A stretch of DNA of 64,000 bases from Lachnospiraceae bacterium (lineage in GTDB: Bacteria; Bacillota; Clostridia; Lachnospirales; Lachnospiraceae), in NCBI GenBank assembly GCA_910576385.1, contig CAJTIR010000015.1, forward strand, positions 31,000-94,999, in the 5' to 3' direction. Positions 9,337-16,175 of this stretch are shown piece after piece (the stretch's first letter is position 1; every line of letters begins with the position of its first letter). A program made the translations under genes and the position numbers. The notes below the pieces were generated by a model that ran no database searches, was not told the DNA's origin, and saw only the letters and a list, made by a program, of their open reading frames with translations.

Positions 9337-9422
9337 ATTGTTTTTTATGTTATCGGAAATCTGAAGAGGTTCCCGATAACATAAAAAATCCCGAACTAAG
9401 ACTTTTGCCTCAATTCGGGATA
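9337..9422 (-). terminator. Terminator of the NlpC/P60 gene, overlapping a dispersed hairpin repeat
   Basis: On the minus strand, after the stop of the NlpC/P60 gene, an inverted repeat ATCCCGAA...TTCGGGAT (9388-9422) is followed by TTTTTTATG, a good terminator. Its T run is shared with a second hairpin at 9337-9388 (ATGTTATCGG...CCGATAACAT flanked by T6 and A6) that belongs to a repeat family also seen at 14851 and 48971. Confidence 0.8.
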
Positions 9423-9440
9423 CTTGTATCTTATATATTC

Positions 9441-10685
9441 TTAGAAAATTCTTCTTACTGCAACAATGCTTCTATAAGCTGCCGGAGAGGTAAGCTTAAT
9501 ACCAGTAGACTCTGTACTTGCATGAACAACAGTATCTCCTCCGATGTAAATCGCCACATGCCCGCTGTAACATACGATATCTCCGGGCTGCATAGCATCA
9601 GGGCTCACACCATATCCAACACCTGCCAATGCACTGGAAGAATGTGGAAGGCCTACACCAAATGCTGCATATACACTCATAACAAATCCAGAACAATCTG
9701 CTCCGTTTGTTAAGCTTGTACCACCCCAAACATATGGATTACCAATAAACTGACATGCATAATCTGCAACTGCCTGTCCATTACCACCACTTGGCGGAGC
9801 ATAGCTTCTACCAGAGTCTGAGGAACCGCCTGAAGAACTTGCTGGCTCAGAAGCACCTGAGGAACTGGAAGAACTTGATGAACTTGATGAACCGGAAGAC
9901 TGCTCAGCAACAGCTCTTCTTGCTGCTTCTTCTGCTGCTTTTCTCTCTTCTTCTTCTTTCTTAAGACGTGCCTCCTCTGCTTCCTTGGACTCTGCCACTA
10001 CATAATGAGTACTGCAGTCAACAAACTCACCAGAAACCCAGCCATCGCCTTCTTCAATTGCTACTTTAACCCAGCCGTCTTTCTCTTCTACAACAGTAAG
10101 CTCTTCCCCTTCTGGAACCTGTCCCAAAAGTTCTGCCTCTGTACTTGCGTCTGAACGAACATTCAAAGACTCTGTCTTAACATCTGCCACTCTACGGCCG
10201 ACAGACTGAGCTAATGCTGCATCTCCTAATACTAAAAACTCTGCCTTAATGTAGCCTTCTACATCACCGGAATGAATCTTATACCAATCTCCTTCGGTAC
10301 CCAGTACAGTACATGCAGAATTATTATATAATTTACCAAGTACTTCGCCGTCTTCACTCGCAGAAGAACGAACATTTACATAATTATCAACCTGTGCAAT
10401 TGCAATATCATCATATTCAGATTTCGGAGCTTCTTTCTTCTGATCATCTGCATCAGCAGGTTTCTCGCCCAATGACTTGGCAATGGCTCCTGAAACACCT
10501 GCCGTGGAGGACTTGTCCTTCTCGTTCTTCTGAGTATCATCTATCTGTACTTCACTCTGATTTGCTGAAATCAAGCTGCCTGCCCCCGCATTTACAGCTG
10601 CATGTGAAACAAAAGAACTGCTTGTCAATACCACCGCTGCTGTCAGACAACAAGTAGTTGCTCTTCTAATCGAATTTCTGTTCAT
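9441..10685 (-). CDS. Secreted NlpC/P60 endopeptidase with two SH3 domains
   Basis: A cell-wall hydrolase that should cleave peptide bonds in peptidoglycan stems. The 414-residue precursor has a signal peptide (about 1-30, ending near SHAA), two bacterial SH3 domains (about 95-150 and 165-230, each with NVRS), a Glu/Lys-rich then Ser-rich linker (about 235-300), and a C-terminal NlpC/P60 domain with the catalytic Cys in ADCSGFV, His in GHVAIYIG and third residue His in VVHAS. The start at 10685 has GGAGGGTAAG upstream. The gene stands alone with its own terminator. FtsEX-activated hydrolases are often NlpC/P60 proteins, though this one lacks the long coiled coil of CwlO/PcsB. Confidence 0.93.
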   Translation of the reverse strand: MNRNSIRRATTCCLTAAVVLTSSSFVSHAAVNAGAGSLISANQSEVQIDDTQKNEKDKSSTAGVSGAIAKSLGEKPADADDQKKEAPKSEYDDIAIAQVDNYVNVRSSASEDGEVLGKLYNNSACTVLGTEGDWYKIHSGDVEGYIKAEFLVLGDAALAQSVGRRVADVKTESLNVRSDASTEAELLGQVPEGEELTVVEEKDGWVKVAIEEGDGWVSGEFVDCSTHYVVAESKEAEEARLKKEEEERKAAEEAARRAVAEQSSGSSSSSSSSSSSGASEPASSSGGSSDSGRSYAPPSGGNGQAVADYACQFIGNPYVWGGTSLTNGADCSGFVMSVYAAFGVGLPHSSSALAGVGYGVSPDAMQPGDIVCYSGHVAIYIGGDTVVHASTESTGIKLTSPAAYRSIVAVRRIF

Positions 10686-10742
10686 CTTACCCTCCATATT
10701 ATCCCTTTTATTATTACAAATTCCTATCGGATTCTTTGATAT

Positions 10743-10759
10743 GTTACGATTTTATTACG
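10743..10759 (-). promoter_or_regulatory. Possible WalR-like direct repeat upstream of the hydrolase gene
   Basis: On the gene strand CGTAAT-N5-CGTAAC occurs with an 11-base period, about 60 bases upstream of the ATG. The WalR consensus in Bacillus is TGTWAH-N5-TGTWAH, so each half differs at one position. A separate palindrome TGTAATCTTTTACA lies at 10796-10809. WalR control would suit a cell-wall hydrolase, but this is a by-eye match. Confidence 0.3.
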
Positions 10760-10910
10760 AAATTTATTATAGCAAAGGGGACTTCTTATGTCAACTGTAA
10801 TCTTTTACAAAATAATTAAGATATTCATCTTCTTATTGTAACTATTGTAACTTTCTGTCGATTAGGAGCTACTTATGGCCTAGAAATCTGAGACTAAACT
10901 CCCAGCAGCT

Positions 10911-11825
10911 TTAACTGCCGCTGAGATACTGCTGCACAGAAGTAATCGCATTCGCCCCGTCTGCCGCTGCTGTAATTACCTGACGTAGCTGTTTGGTACG
11001 CACATCCCCTGCCACAAAGATCCCTGGTATACTGGTTTTCGTATCTTCCCCCGCCACAATATAACCTTGTTCATTCTGCTCCACCAAACCATTTGCAGCG
11101 GCGGCATTTGGTTCAATTCCTACAGCAATAAAAACTCCCTGAACTTGAAGTTCCTGTTTTGTTTCATCTATCTTGTTACAAATTCTTACGGAAGTCACCT
11201 GATTTTCCCCGAAAATTTCCTGGACGGTACTATTTAATATCAGTTCAATATTCTCCGTCTGCTTGACCCGTTCCTGCAAAACGGCAGCTCCCCGAAACTC
11301 ATCTCTGCGGTGAATCAGATAGACCTTTTCGCATCCTCTGGCAAGAAACAATGCATCTTCCAGAGCCACATCCCCTCCTCCAACGACTGCCACTGTCTTT
11401 CCGCGGAAAAAAGCGCCGTCGCAGGTGGCACAATATGATACCCCCATTCCTGTCAGCTTTTCCTCCCCTGGAACCATTAACTTACGATGTCTGGCTCCAG
11501 TGGCTAAAATCAATGTCCGAGTCTCAAATGTCCCTTCACTGGTAATGACCTGTTTCTGATCTTTTTGGTCAATCACACTACTGACCTGCGCTATTCTAAA
11601 TTCAGCGCCCAATTGATCTGCATGGGCACGAAATTTCTGTCCCAGTTCAAACCCTGAAATTCCTGGCAGCCCTGGATAATTATCCACCTCATAAGTGTCC
11701 AAAATCTGTCCGCCGCTCAAAGGTTTTTCCTCGATCACAAGGGTATTTAAACGAGCACGCTGTGCATAGACCGCCGCACTCAATCCGGCCGGGCCGCTTC
11801 CTAAAATAATCACATCATATATCAT
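10911..11825 (-). CDS. trxB: Thioredoxin reductase
   Basis: This FAD- and NADPH-dependent enzyme reduces thioredoxin. The 304 residues contain the FAD-binding GSGPAG at about 8-13, the redox pair CATC in SYCATCDGAFF at about 131-137, the NADPH-binding GGGDVALEDA, and the C-terminal FAD motif GIFVAGDVR. The ATG at 11825 follows GGAGGATTTATT; in-frame codons upstream lack support. No thioredoxin gene is adjacent. It is a single gene, facing away from the small yjfB-like gene. Confidence 0.94.
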   Translation of the reverse strand: MIYDVIILGSGPAGLSAAVYAQRARLNTLVIEEKPLSGGQILDTYEVDNYPGLPGISGFELGQKFRAHADQLGAEFRIAQVSSVIDQKDQKQVITSEGTFETRTLILATGARHRKLMVPGEEKLTGMGVSYCATCDGAFFRGKTVAVVGGGDVALEDALFLARGCEKVYLIHRRDEFRGAAVLQERVKQTENIELILNSTVQEIFGENQVTSVRICNKIDETKQELQVQGVFIAVGIEPNAAAANGLVEQNEQGYIVAGEDTKTSIPGIFVAGDVRTKQLRQVITAAADGANAITSVQQYLSGS

Positions 11826-11897
11826 AATAAATCCTCCAAAAAATATTGTGTTTCCCATTCCCCTGTGCCATAATAAAATGGAAAGGGGGAATGTGCA

Positions 11898-12074
11898 ATG
11901 GATATTGCTTCTTTATCAACTGCTCTAAGCATGACACGGTTGAATAATGATATTGGCGTCCTCATGCTGAGCAAACAACTCGATACCGCAGAGGCTATGG
12001 GCGATTCCATTATTAAGCTTATGGAACAGTCCGCAACTCCAAATCTGGGCAGAAATATTGATATTTCCTTATAA
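11898..12074 (+). CDS. YjfB-family putative motility protein
   Basis: A 58-residue protein that starts MDIASLSTALSMTRL and ends GRNIDISL matches the YjfB family (annotated putative motility proteins) in length and in both ends. GGAAAGGGGGAA lies upstream of the ATG. The start MDIAxLST and the conserved helical segment VLMLSKQLDTAE are the basis of the call. It is a single plus-strand gene between trxB and the CPBP protease. The function of the family is not established; its presence supports a flagellated host. Confidence 0.82.
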   Translation: MDIASLSTALSMTRLNNDIGVLMLSKQLDTAEAMGDSIIKLMEQSATPNLGRNIDISL

Positions 12075-12088
12075 GCGGTGTGATTAGC

Positions 12089-12122
12089 AGGAGCAGATCT
12101 CCCTTTGGAAGATCTGCTCCTA
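12089..12122. terminator. Hairpin after the yjfB-like gene
   Basis: AGGAGCAGATCT and AGATCTGCTCCT form a perfect 12-bp stem with a 9-base loop, 15 bases after the stop of the small gene. There is no T run, so it may be a weak terminator or a stabilising 3' hairpin. Confidence 0.6.
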
Positions 12123-12229
12123 TCTGTATATCTATGGCTCTTTCAAACCTGCAGGCATATCGAAAATTATTCTTTCCATTTCCTTTGTACTTCACTCAAA
12201 CCGCTGGTCACATCTTTAAATCTCTACAC

Positions 12230-13204
12230 CTACATCACAATCTGCTCTAATACAATAGAATAAATCATAAAGGCAAAGGCAATCAGCACACCCAACACTA
12301 ATGGAATCGTTATGATACGCTCTCGATCTCCCTGCCGGAACATACCTTTGACATATCCCCAACGCCCGTTGATCTTACAGATAGCTATATAAAGTCCAAC
12401 TGCTGCGGCAGTAGTGGCAATTGCAATCACCGCCCATACGAGAATCCCAACGATAAACATCATTAATTGGCTGTTTTCCATTGTAGATGCATATCCACCG
12501 GGCTGAATTTGCTGTAATTGATCTGTCGCATCTAAACCTAACTTCTCATAGATAACTGGCAAAAAATAGCTCATAACCGCACTGGTGGCATTTAAAGTAA
12601 AATGTGCCAGCATGGAACTGAAAATACTTCCAGTAGCCTCAACCAGAAATGCCAAATATACTCCTAGTGCAAAGGCATAGATAAATTGATTTAAATTCAT
12701 GTGCATACATCCAAACATAAAACTGCTCAAAAAAATTGCCGGAAGCATTTTACTTTTGCGGTAAGTCTGAAACAACACCCCTCGAAACAGAAACTCTTCC
12801 ACACATGCTGGCAGTACCGCCATAAACAGCAAATTTAAAATCAAATTCTGGCCCTGCATCAGTTCTGCCACAGAAGCTGTCCCTGAATTCGAAAACAGCA
12901 TTGAGATCGCGTTTAGCACCACAATCAATGGGTACATTAAATACGTACAAATTACAATTAGTATGATCGTCACAAAATTGATTTTTCGATAAGGAATCAA
13001 ATCCCTAATTCTCCCAATCTTCCATTTACAATAAATAAAACAAGGAAGAAAAATCAAGCTCTGGGCGACAAGCAGAGAAACATAGATTGGCAATTTTGCA
13101 AACGCCGGAATCTGTGAAAATAAAATCCCAAACCCAAGGCTTCCTACAATATAAATAACCACAACGGCCAAAAACAAACGGTTTACACTTTTGTTGCGGG
13201 ACAT
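12230..13204 (-). CDS. CPBP-family intramembrane metalloprotease
   Basis: The 324-residue protein has about eight membrane segments and the CPBP/ABI signature: EExxxR in CVEEFLFRGV (about 136-145), then FGCMHMNLNQF and AHFTLNATS supplying the two His motifs. The family comprises glutamic-type intramembrane proteases related to Rce1; in bacteria some confer immunity to peptides. The start is ten bases after the cvfB stop with GGAGGG upstream, so it is co-transcribed with cvfB and the thioesterase gene. The substrate is unknown. Confidence 0.9.
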   Translation of the reverse strand: MSRNKSVNRLFLAVVVIYIVGSLGFGILFSQIPAFAKLPIYVSLLVAQSLIFLPCFIYCKWKIGRIRDLIPYRKINFVTIILIVICTYLMYPLIVVLNAISMLFSNSGTASVAELMQGQNLILNLLFMAVLPACVEEFLFRGVLFQTYRKSKMLPAIFLSSFMFGCMHMNLNQFIYAFALGVYLAFLVEATGSIFSSMLAHFTLNATSAVMSYFLPVIYEKLGLDATDQLQQIQPGGYASTMENSQLMMFIVGILVWAVIAIATTAAAVGLYIAICKINGRWGYVKGMFRQGDRERIITIPLVLGVLIAFAFMIYSIVLEQIVM

Positions 13205-13213
13205 GATACCCTC

Positions 13214-14050
13214 CTATATCTTGCGAATACATTTTTCTGTAATTTCAATCTGATGCTCCTTATACAAACGCCCTACCGCACGCTTAAAGGCATTCTTACT
13301 CATTTTGGTCTCCCGCATAATAATTTCTGGGGATGCTTTGTCATTAAACGGAAGGACGCCCGCATACTCTTCTAGAATTTCCAGCACCCGCTTTGCATCC
13401 TGATCCATCTGCATATATGCTTTTTCGCGCAAAGTCAAATCCAGTTTCCCATCCGGTTTTACCCCTGTCACCCTTGCCTCTATGCAGTCTCCAATCCGTA
13501 AAAAGCTGTGATCTTCATGTCTGGGAATCAGTGCCGAATACCGATCATCCACCGCCACAAATGCTCCGAAATTATCACTAAACTCATAGACGCGTCCGCT
13601 TACCATATCACCTCGCTGGTAAGGTGAGTTGAGTTCTAACATCTCATAGATCTGCTTCATGCTGGCGCAGAGCCGTTTACTCTTATCAATGTACAACCTT
13701 ACTAATACCTGATCTTGTTGTTGTACTTTACCAATCTGTTCTTTATATGGAAGAAACAGATCTTTTTCTAAGCCCCAATCTAAAAATGCGCCTATTTTTT
13801 GAACAGACACCACGGTAAGCGGGGCAAATTCTCCCAATTTCAACTTTGGCGTCTGGGTAGTGGAGATCATTCGATCCTTAGAATCTTTGTATACAAAGAC
13901 TGTCATTTTATCTCCAAGTCCTATCTCCTTTGGTACCTGTTTTGCTGGAAGCAGCACCCGTGTCTCAGATTGACTGTTCTCTGCCAAATAGATGCCAAAC
14001 TCCACCTTCTTTACCACCACAAGTTCCTGATCTTCTCCTAATCGTATCAT
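13214..14050 (-). CDS. cvfB: S1 RNA-binding protein of the CvfB family
   Basis: The 278 residues fit CvfB: tandem S1-type beta-barrel domains (VVVKKVEFGIYLA, VVSVQKIGAFLDWGLEKDLFLP, and GRVYEFSDNFGAFVAVDD) followed by a C-terminal winged helix (MSKNAFKRAVGRLYKEHQI). CvfB binds RNA and affects virulence gene expression in Staphylococcus aureus; the role here is unknown. The ATG overlaps the stop of the upstream thioesterase gene by four bases (ATGA), and the CPBP gene follows ten bases later. Confidence 0.92.
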   Translation of the reverse strand: MIRLGEDQELVVVKKVEFGIYLAENSQSETRVLLPAKQVPKEIGLGDKMTVFVYKDSKDRMISTTQTPKLKLGEFAPLTVVSVQKIGAFLDWGLEKDLFLPYKEQIGKVQQQDQVLVRLYIDKSKRLCASMKQIYEMLELNSPYQRGDMVSGRVYEFSDNFGAFVAVDDRYSALIPRHEDHSFLRIGDCIEARVTGVKPDGKLDLTLREKAYMQMDQDAKRVLEILEEYAGVLPFNDKASPEIIMRETKMSKNAFKRAVGRLYKEHQIEITEKCIRKI

Positions 14051-14757
14051 CTCTTTTCCTCCAACTCCACAATAGCATACGGTTTTTGATCCTCATCTGC
14101 CAAATTTACCGTAATCTTATCCTCTGCACATGACACAAATGGATAAATTCTATCGCCATATACCGCTGCCTTCCGATATTCTGCCCTCATTTTTCCAATC
14201 TTAAAATCACGGGGAAGATATTCCCGCGCCATACTTACATATTTTCCATTGTTTACATGCTGATTTGTGTCAATATGATATTTATGCACCGGAAACGATT
14301 CTTGCATCTCCATCTGTTGTGGAAGCAAGATCTTTCTGGAATCACATTTCATTGACAACTGCGGTGACAATTGATAGACCTCCAGCATTTTTGGGGATAG
14401 TTTTGTAGGTCTTCCTTTTTTTAAATCCAAAAGTACCCACACAGAATTAGCATATGCTAAAAGCTCTCCTGCTTTACTCTCCAATGTAAAATTACGATAG
14501 CCAAAAAAACTCTGAAAACCATATGGCCATGTACCTACTGTAACTTGTTCCCCAAATGCTGGGTAACGCTTCACCTCAATCTGCCAGGAAGTCAGCACCC
14601 ATGCAATTTCTTTCTCTGCCAAATAAGAAAGCCCCACATCCAAATCCTCAGAATGAAACGTACTACAATCTTGAAAATAATCTAAAATTGCAGTTAGTGT
14701 AATCTTTCCCTGACTATCAACTTCACTATAACGTATCCTACTATCAAAACTATACAT
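14047..14757 (-). CDS. Acyl-ACP thioesterase (FatA-like)
   Basis: The enzyme hydrolyses acyl-ACP to free fatty acid. The 236-residue protein carries two hot-dog halves: the N-terminal SEVDSQGKITLTAILDYFQDCSTFHSEDL and the C-terminal half with HKYHIDTNQHVNNGKYVSMA, where Asp, Asn and His match the plant FatA/FatB and bacterial acyl-ACP thioesterase active site. The ATG at 14757 follows AGAGGAAATC. It heads a three-gene unit with cvfB and the CPBP protease, joined by a four-base overlap. Confidence 0.9.
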   Translation of the reverse strand: MYSFDSRIRYSEVDSQGKITLTAILDYFQDCSTFHSEDLDVGLSYLAEKEIAWVLTSWQIEVKRYPAFGEQVTVGTWPYGFQSFFGYRNFTLESKAGELLAYANSVWVLLDLKKGRPTKLSPKMLEVYQLSPQLSMKCDSRKILLPQQMEMQESFPVHKYHIDTNQHVNNGKYVSMAREYLPRDFKIGKMRAEYRKAAVYGDRIYPFVSCAEDKITVNLADEDQKPYAIVELEEKR

Positions 14758-14801
14758 GATTTCCTCTCTGCTGCAATACCCTCGCTTCGCTGGGTTGCTA
14801 A

Positions 14802-14817
14802 GTGCCAGTGGCACTTG
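14802..14817. repeat. Palindrome AAGTGCCAGTGGCACTT
   Basis: A near-perfect palindrome sits just upstream of the thioesterase gene, within a longer hairpin GTTGCT...AGCAAC (about 14795-14826). A sister copy AAGTGCCACTGGCAC is at 15929-15943. Function unknown; they may be short mobile palindromes or protein sites. Confidence 0.5.
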
Positions 14818-14850
14818 TTAAGCAACGACAAAAACAAAATGAAGAAAGAC

Positions 14851-14911
14851 CCTGCGATAATTGTTCTTTATCTTACCAGAAATCCAAAAAAATTTCCGAT
14901 AAGATAAAAAA
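14851..14911. repeat. Dispersed hairpin repeat (family E, copy 2)
   Basis: The segment starts CCTGCGATAATTGTTCTTTA and contains an imperfect stem ATCTTACCAGAAAT / ATTTCCGATAAGAT. It shares start, stem layout and T/A flanks with the segments at 9337 and 48971. It ends next to the tRNA-Gln terminator. Confidence 0.7.
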
Positions 14912-14935
14912 CCCATCACAATATGTGATGGGTTC
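14905..14935 (-). terminator. Terminator of tRNA-Gln
   Basis: On the minus strand AACCCATCACATATTGTGATGGGTT is followed by TTTTTATC, immediately after the tRNA 3' end. Confidence 0.85.
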
Positions 14936-14938
14936 TAG

Positions 14939-15010
14939 CTGGCCCACAAGGATTCGAACCTTGAGATGACGGAGTCAGAGTCCGTTGCCTTACCGTTTGG
15001 CGATGGGCCA
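14939..15010 (-). tRNA. tRNA-Gln (anticodon CTG)
   Basis: On the minus strand the 72-base sequence folds as a cloverleaf with acceptor arms TGGCCCA / TGGGCCA, discriminator G, anticodon stem ACGGA / TCCGT enclosing the loop CTCTGAC (anticodon CTG), and a T arm with GGTTCGAATCC. CCA is not encoded. The gene is single and followed directly by a terminator. Confidence 0.95.
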
Positions 15011-15096
15011 TTGTTTTTCAACAAAATGAATTATATCTCAATTCCATCAAAAATGCAAGTCTTTTTTTTAATTTTTTTAAAAATTTTTTTCAACCC

Positions 15097-15750
15097 CTAA
15101 AATGTAATTATTTTTCCATCCACAGATGCATACTCCACTTGCTCACCGACCTCAAAACGAGCCGTTCCATTTGTCCCCTCTGTGACAGCCTCTTGAAATG
15201 CTTCCAACTGCTCCACAGGAACCATCACCAGCATCTCTACCTTATCTGTATATACTGTGTCCATCGCAGTGATCTGCTGCTGTGCCAAAATATACTGAAT
15301 CTTTCCAATACTGTTATAATCCGTATCAATCTTTAGCATCCTGCCCTGCATTTTCTCAATTACAACACAGTTCTTAAGTCCTTCCTGAACCGACTTCTGA
15401 TATGCGCGCACCAATCCGCCCGTCCCCAGAAGTGTTCCGCCAAAATAGCGGGTCACAACCACAACAAGGTTATGGATATCCTCGCGCAGCAGCACATCCA
15501 GCATCGGCCGTCCTGCGGTACCGTTTGGCTCTCCATCATCACTGCACCTTTGCAGCTCCTGATTTTTTCCTGCCACAAATGCATAACAATTATGTCTTGC
15601 ATCCCAGTACTGTTTCTTAATCTTGCCAATAAAGGCTAATGCCTCCTCCTCTGTCTCTATCTTCTCTATGGTGGCAATAAAACGGGATTTCTTCTCCACA
15701 ATCTCGCCGCTGCCGCCTTGATATAATATCTTAATCGGTCTATTCTCCAT
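15097..15750 (-). CDS. YigZ/IMPACT-family protein
   Basis: The 217 residues match the UPF0029/IMPACT family. The N-terminal half has EKKSRFIATIEKIETEEEALAFI, the conserved DARHNCYAFV, SDDGEPNGTAGRPML and VVVVTRYFGGTLLGTGGLVRAY; the C-terminal DUF1949-type domain follows. The bacterial function is not settled, although structural similarity to EF-G domain IV suggests nucleic acid or ribosome contact. I choose the ATG at 15750 (MENRPIKIL); upstream in-frame codons lack homologous sequence. It is a single gene. Confidence 0.92.
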   Translation of the reverse strand: MENRPIKILYQGGSGEIVEKKSRFIATIEKIETEEEALAFIGKIKKQYWDARHNCYAFVAGKNQELQRCSDDGEPNGTAGRPMLDVLLREDIHNLVVVVTRYFGGTLLGTGGLVRAYQKSVQEGLKNCVVIEKMQGRMLKIDTDYNSIGKIQYILAQQQITAMDTVYTDKVEMLVMVPVEQLEAFQEAVTEGTNGTARFEVGEQVEYASVDGKIITF

Positions 15751-15928
15751 GCTTGCGCCGCCTTTCACTGCTGCTGAACATTTCAATACTATTGATGTTA
15801 GCATATTTTTCCACAAAGTGCAATTAGAGATATTTTAAGTTTAAGAGAATTATATATAGAAAATCTTATTGTTTACTCCCGCACCATTCGCAAAGGTTCC
15901 CTATTTTACTCCGGTCGTAACTGTTCAA

Positions 15929-15943
15929 GTGCCACTGGCACAT
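15929..15943. repeat. Palindrome AAGTGCCACTGGCAC
   Basis: Sister of the palindrome at 14802. It lies in the 425-bp gap between the yigZ-type gene and the PBP gene, which otherwise holds only the PBP promoter region. Confidence 0.5.
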
Positions 15944-16089
15944 GGTAACTTTCAGCGTTTCCACACTGTGTTGCAGCTAACTTTGGTCAAATTTTAGCAA
16001 AAGACTTAATATTTTGTCGCAAAGCATCCAGCAAAATGATTTCAGCGCATCTTAAGGATTTTTTTCTTTATTTACCATATCATATTTGT

Positions 16090-16095
16090 TATAAT
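16090..16095 (+). promoter_or_regulatory. Candidate -10 box for the PBP gene
   Basis: TATAAT lies about 80 bases upstream of the PBP start in a T-rich stretch. The -35 region (TTTATT at 17-base spacing) is weak. Confidence 0.4.
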
Positions 16096-16175
16096 ACTTG
16101 GATAAACAATTTTGGATTATTCTGCTTCAAACATTACACTAGAAGCTATCCGCTTTTTTAGAAGGAGGCTTTCCT

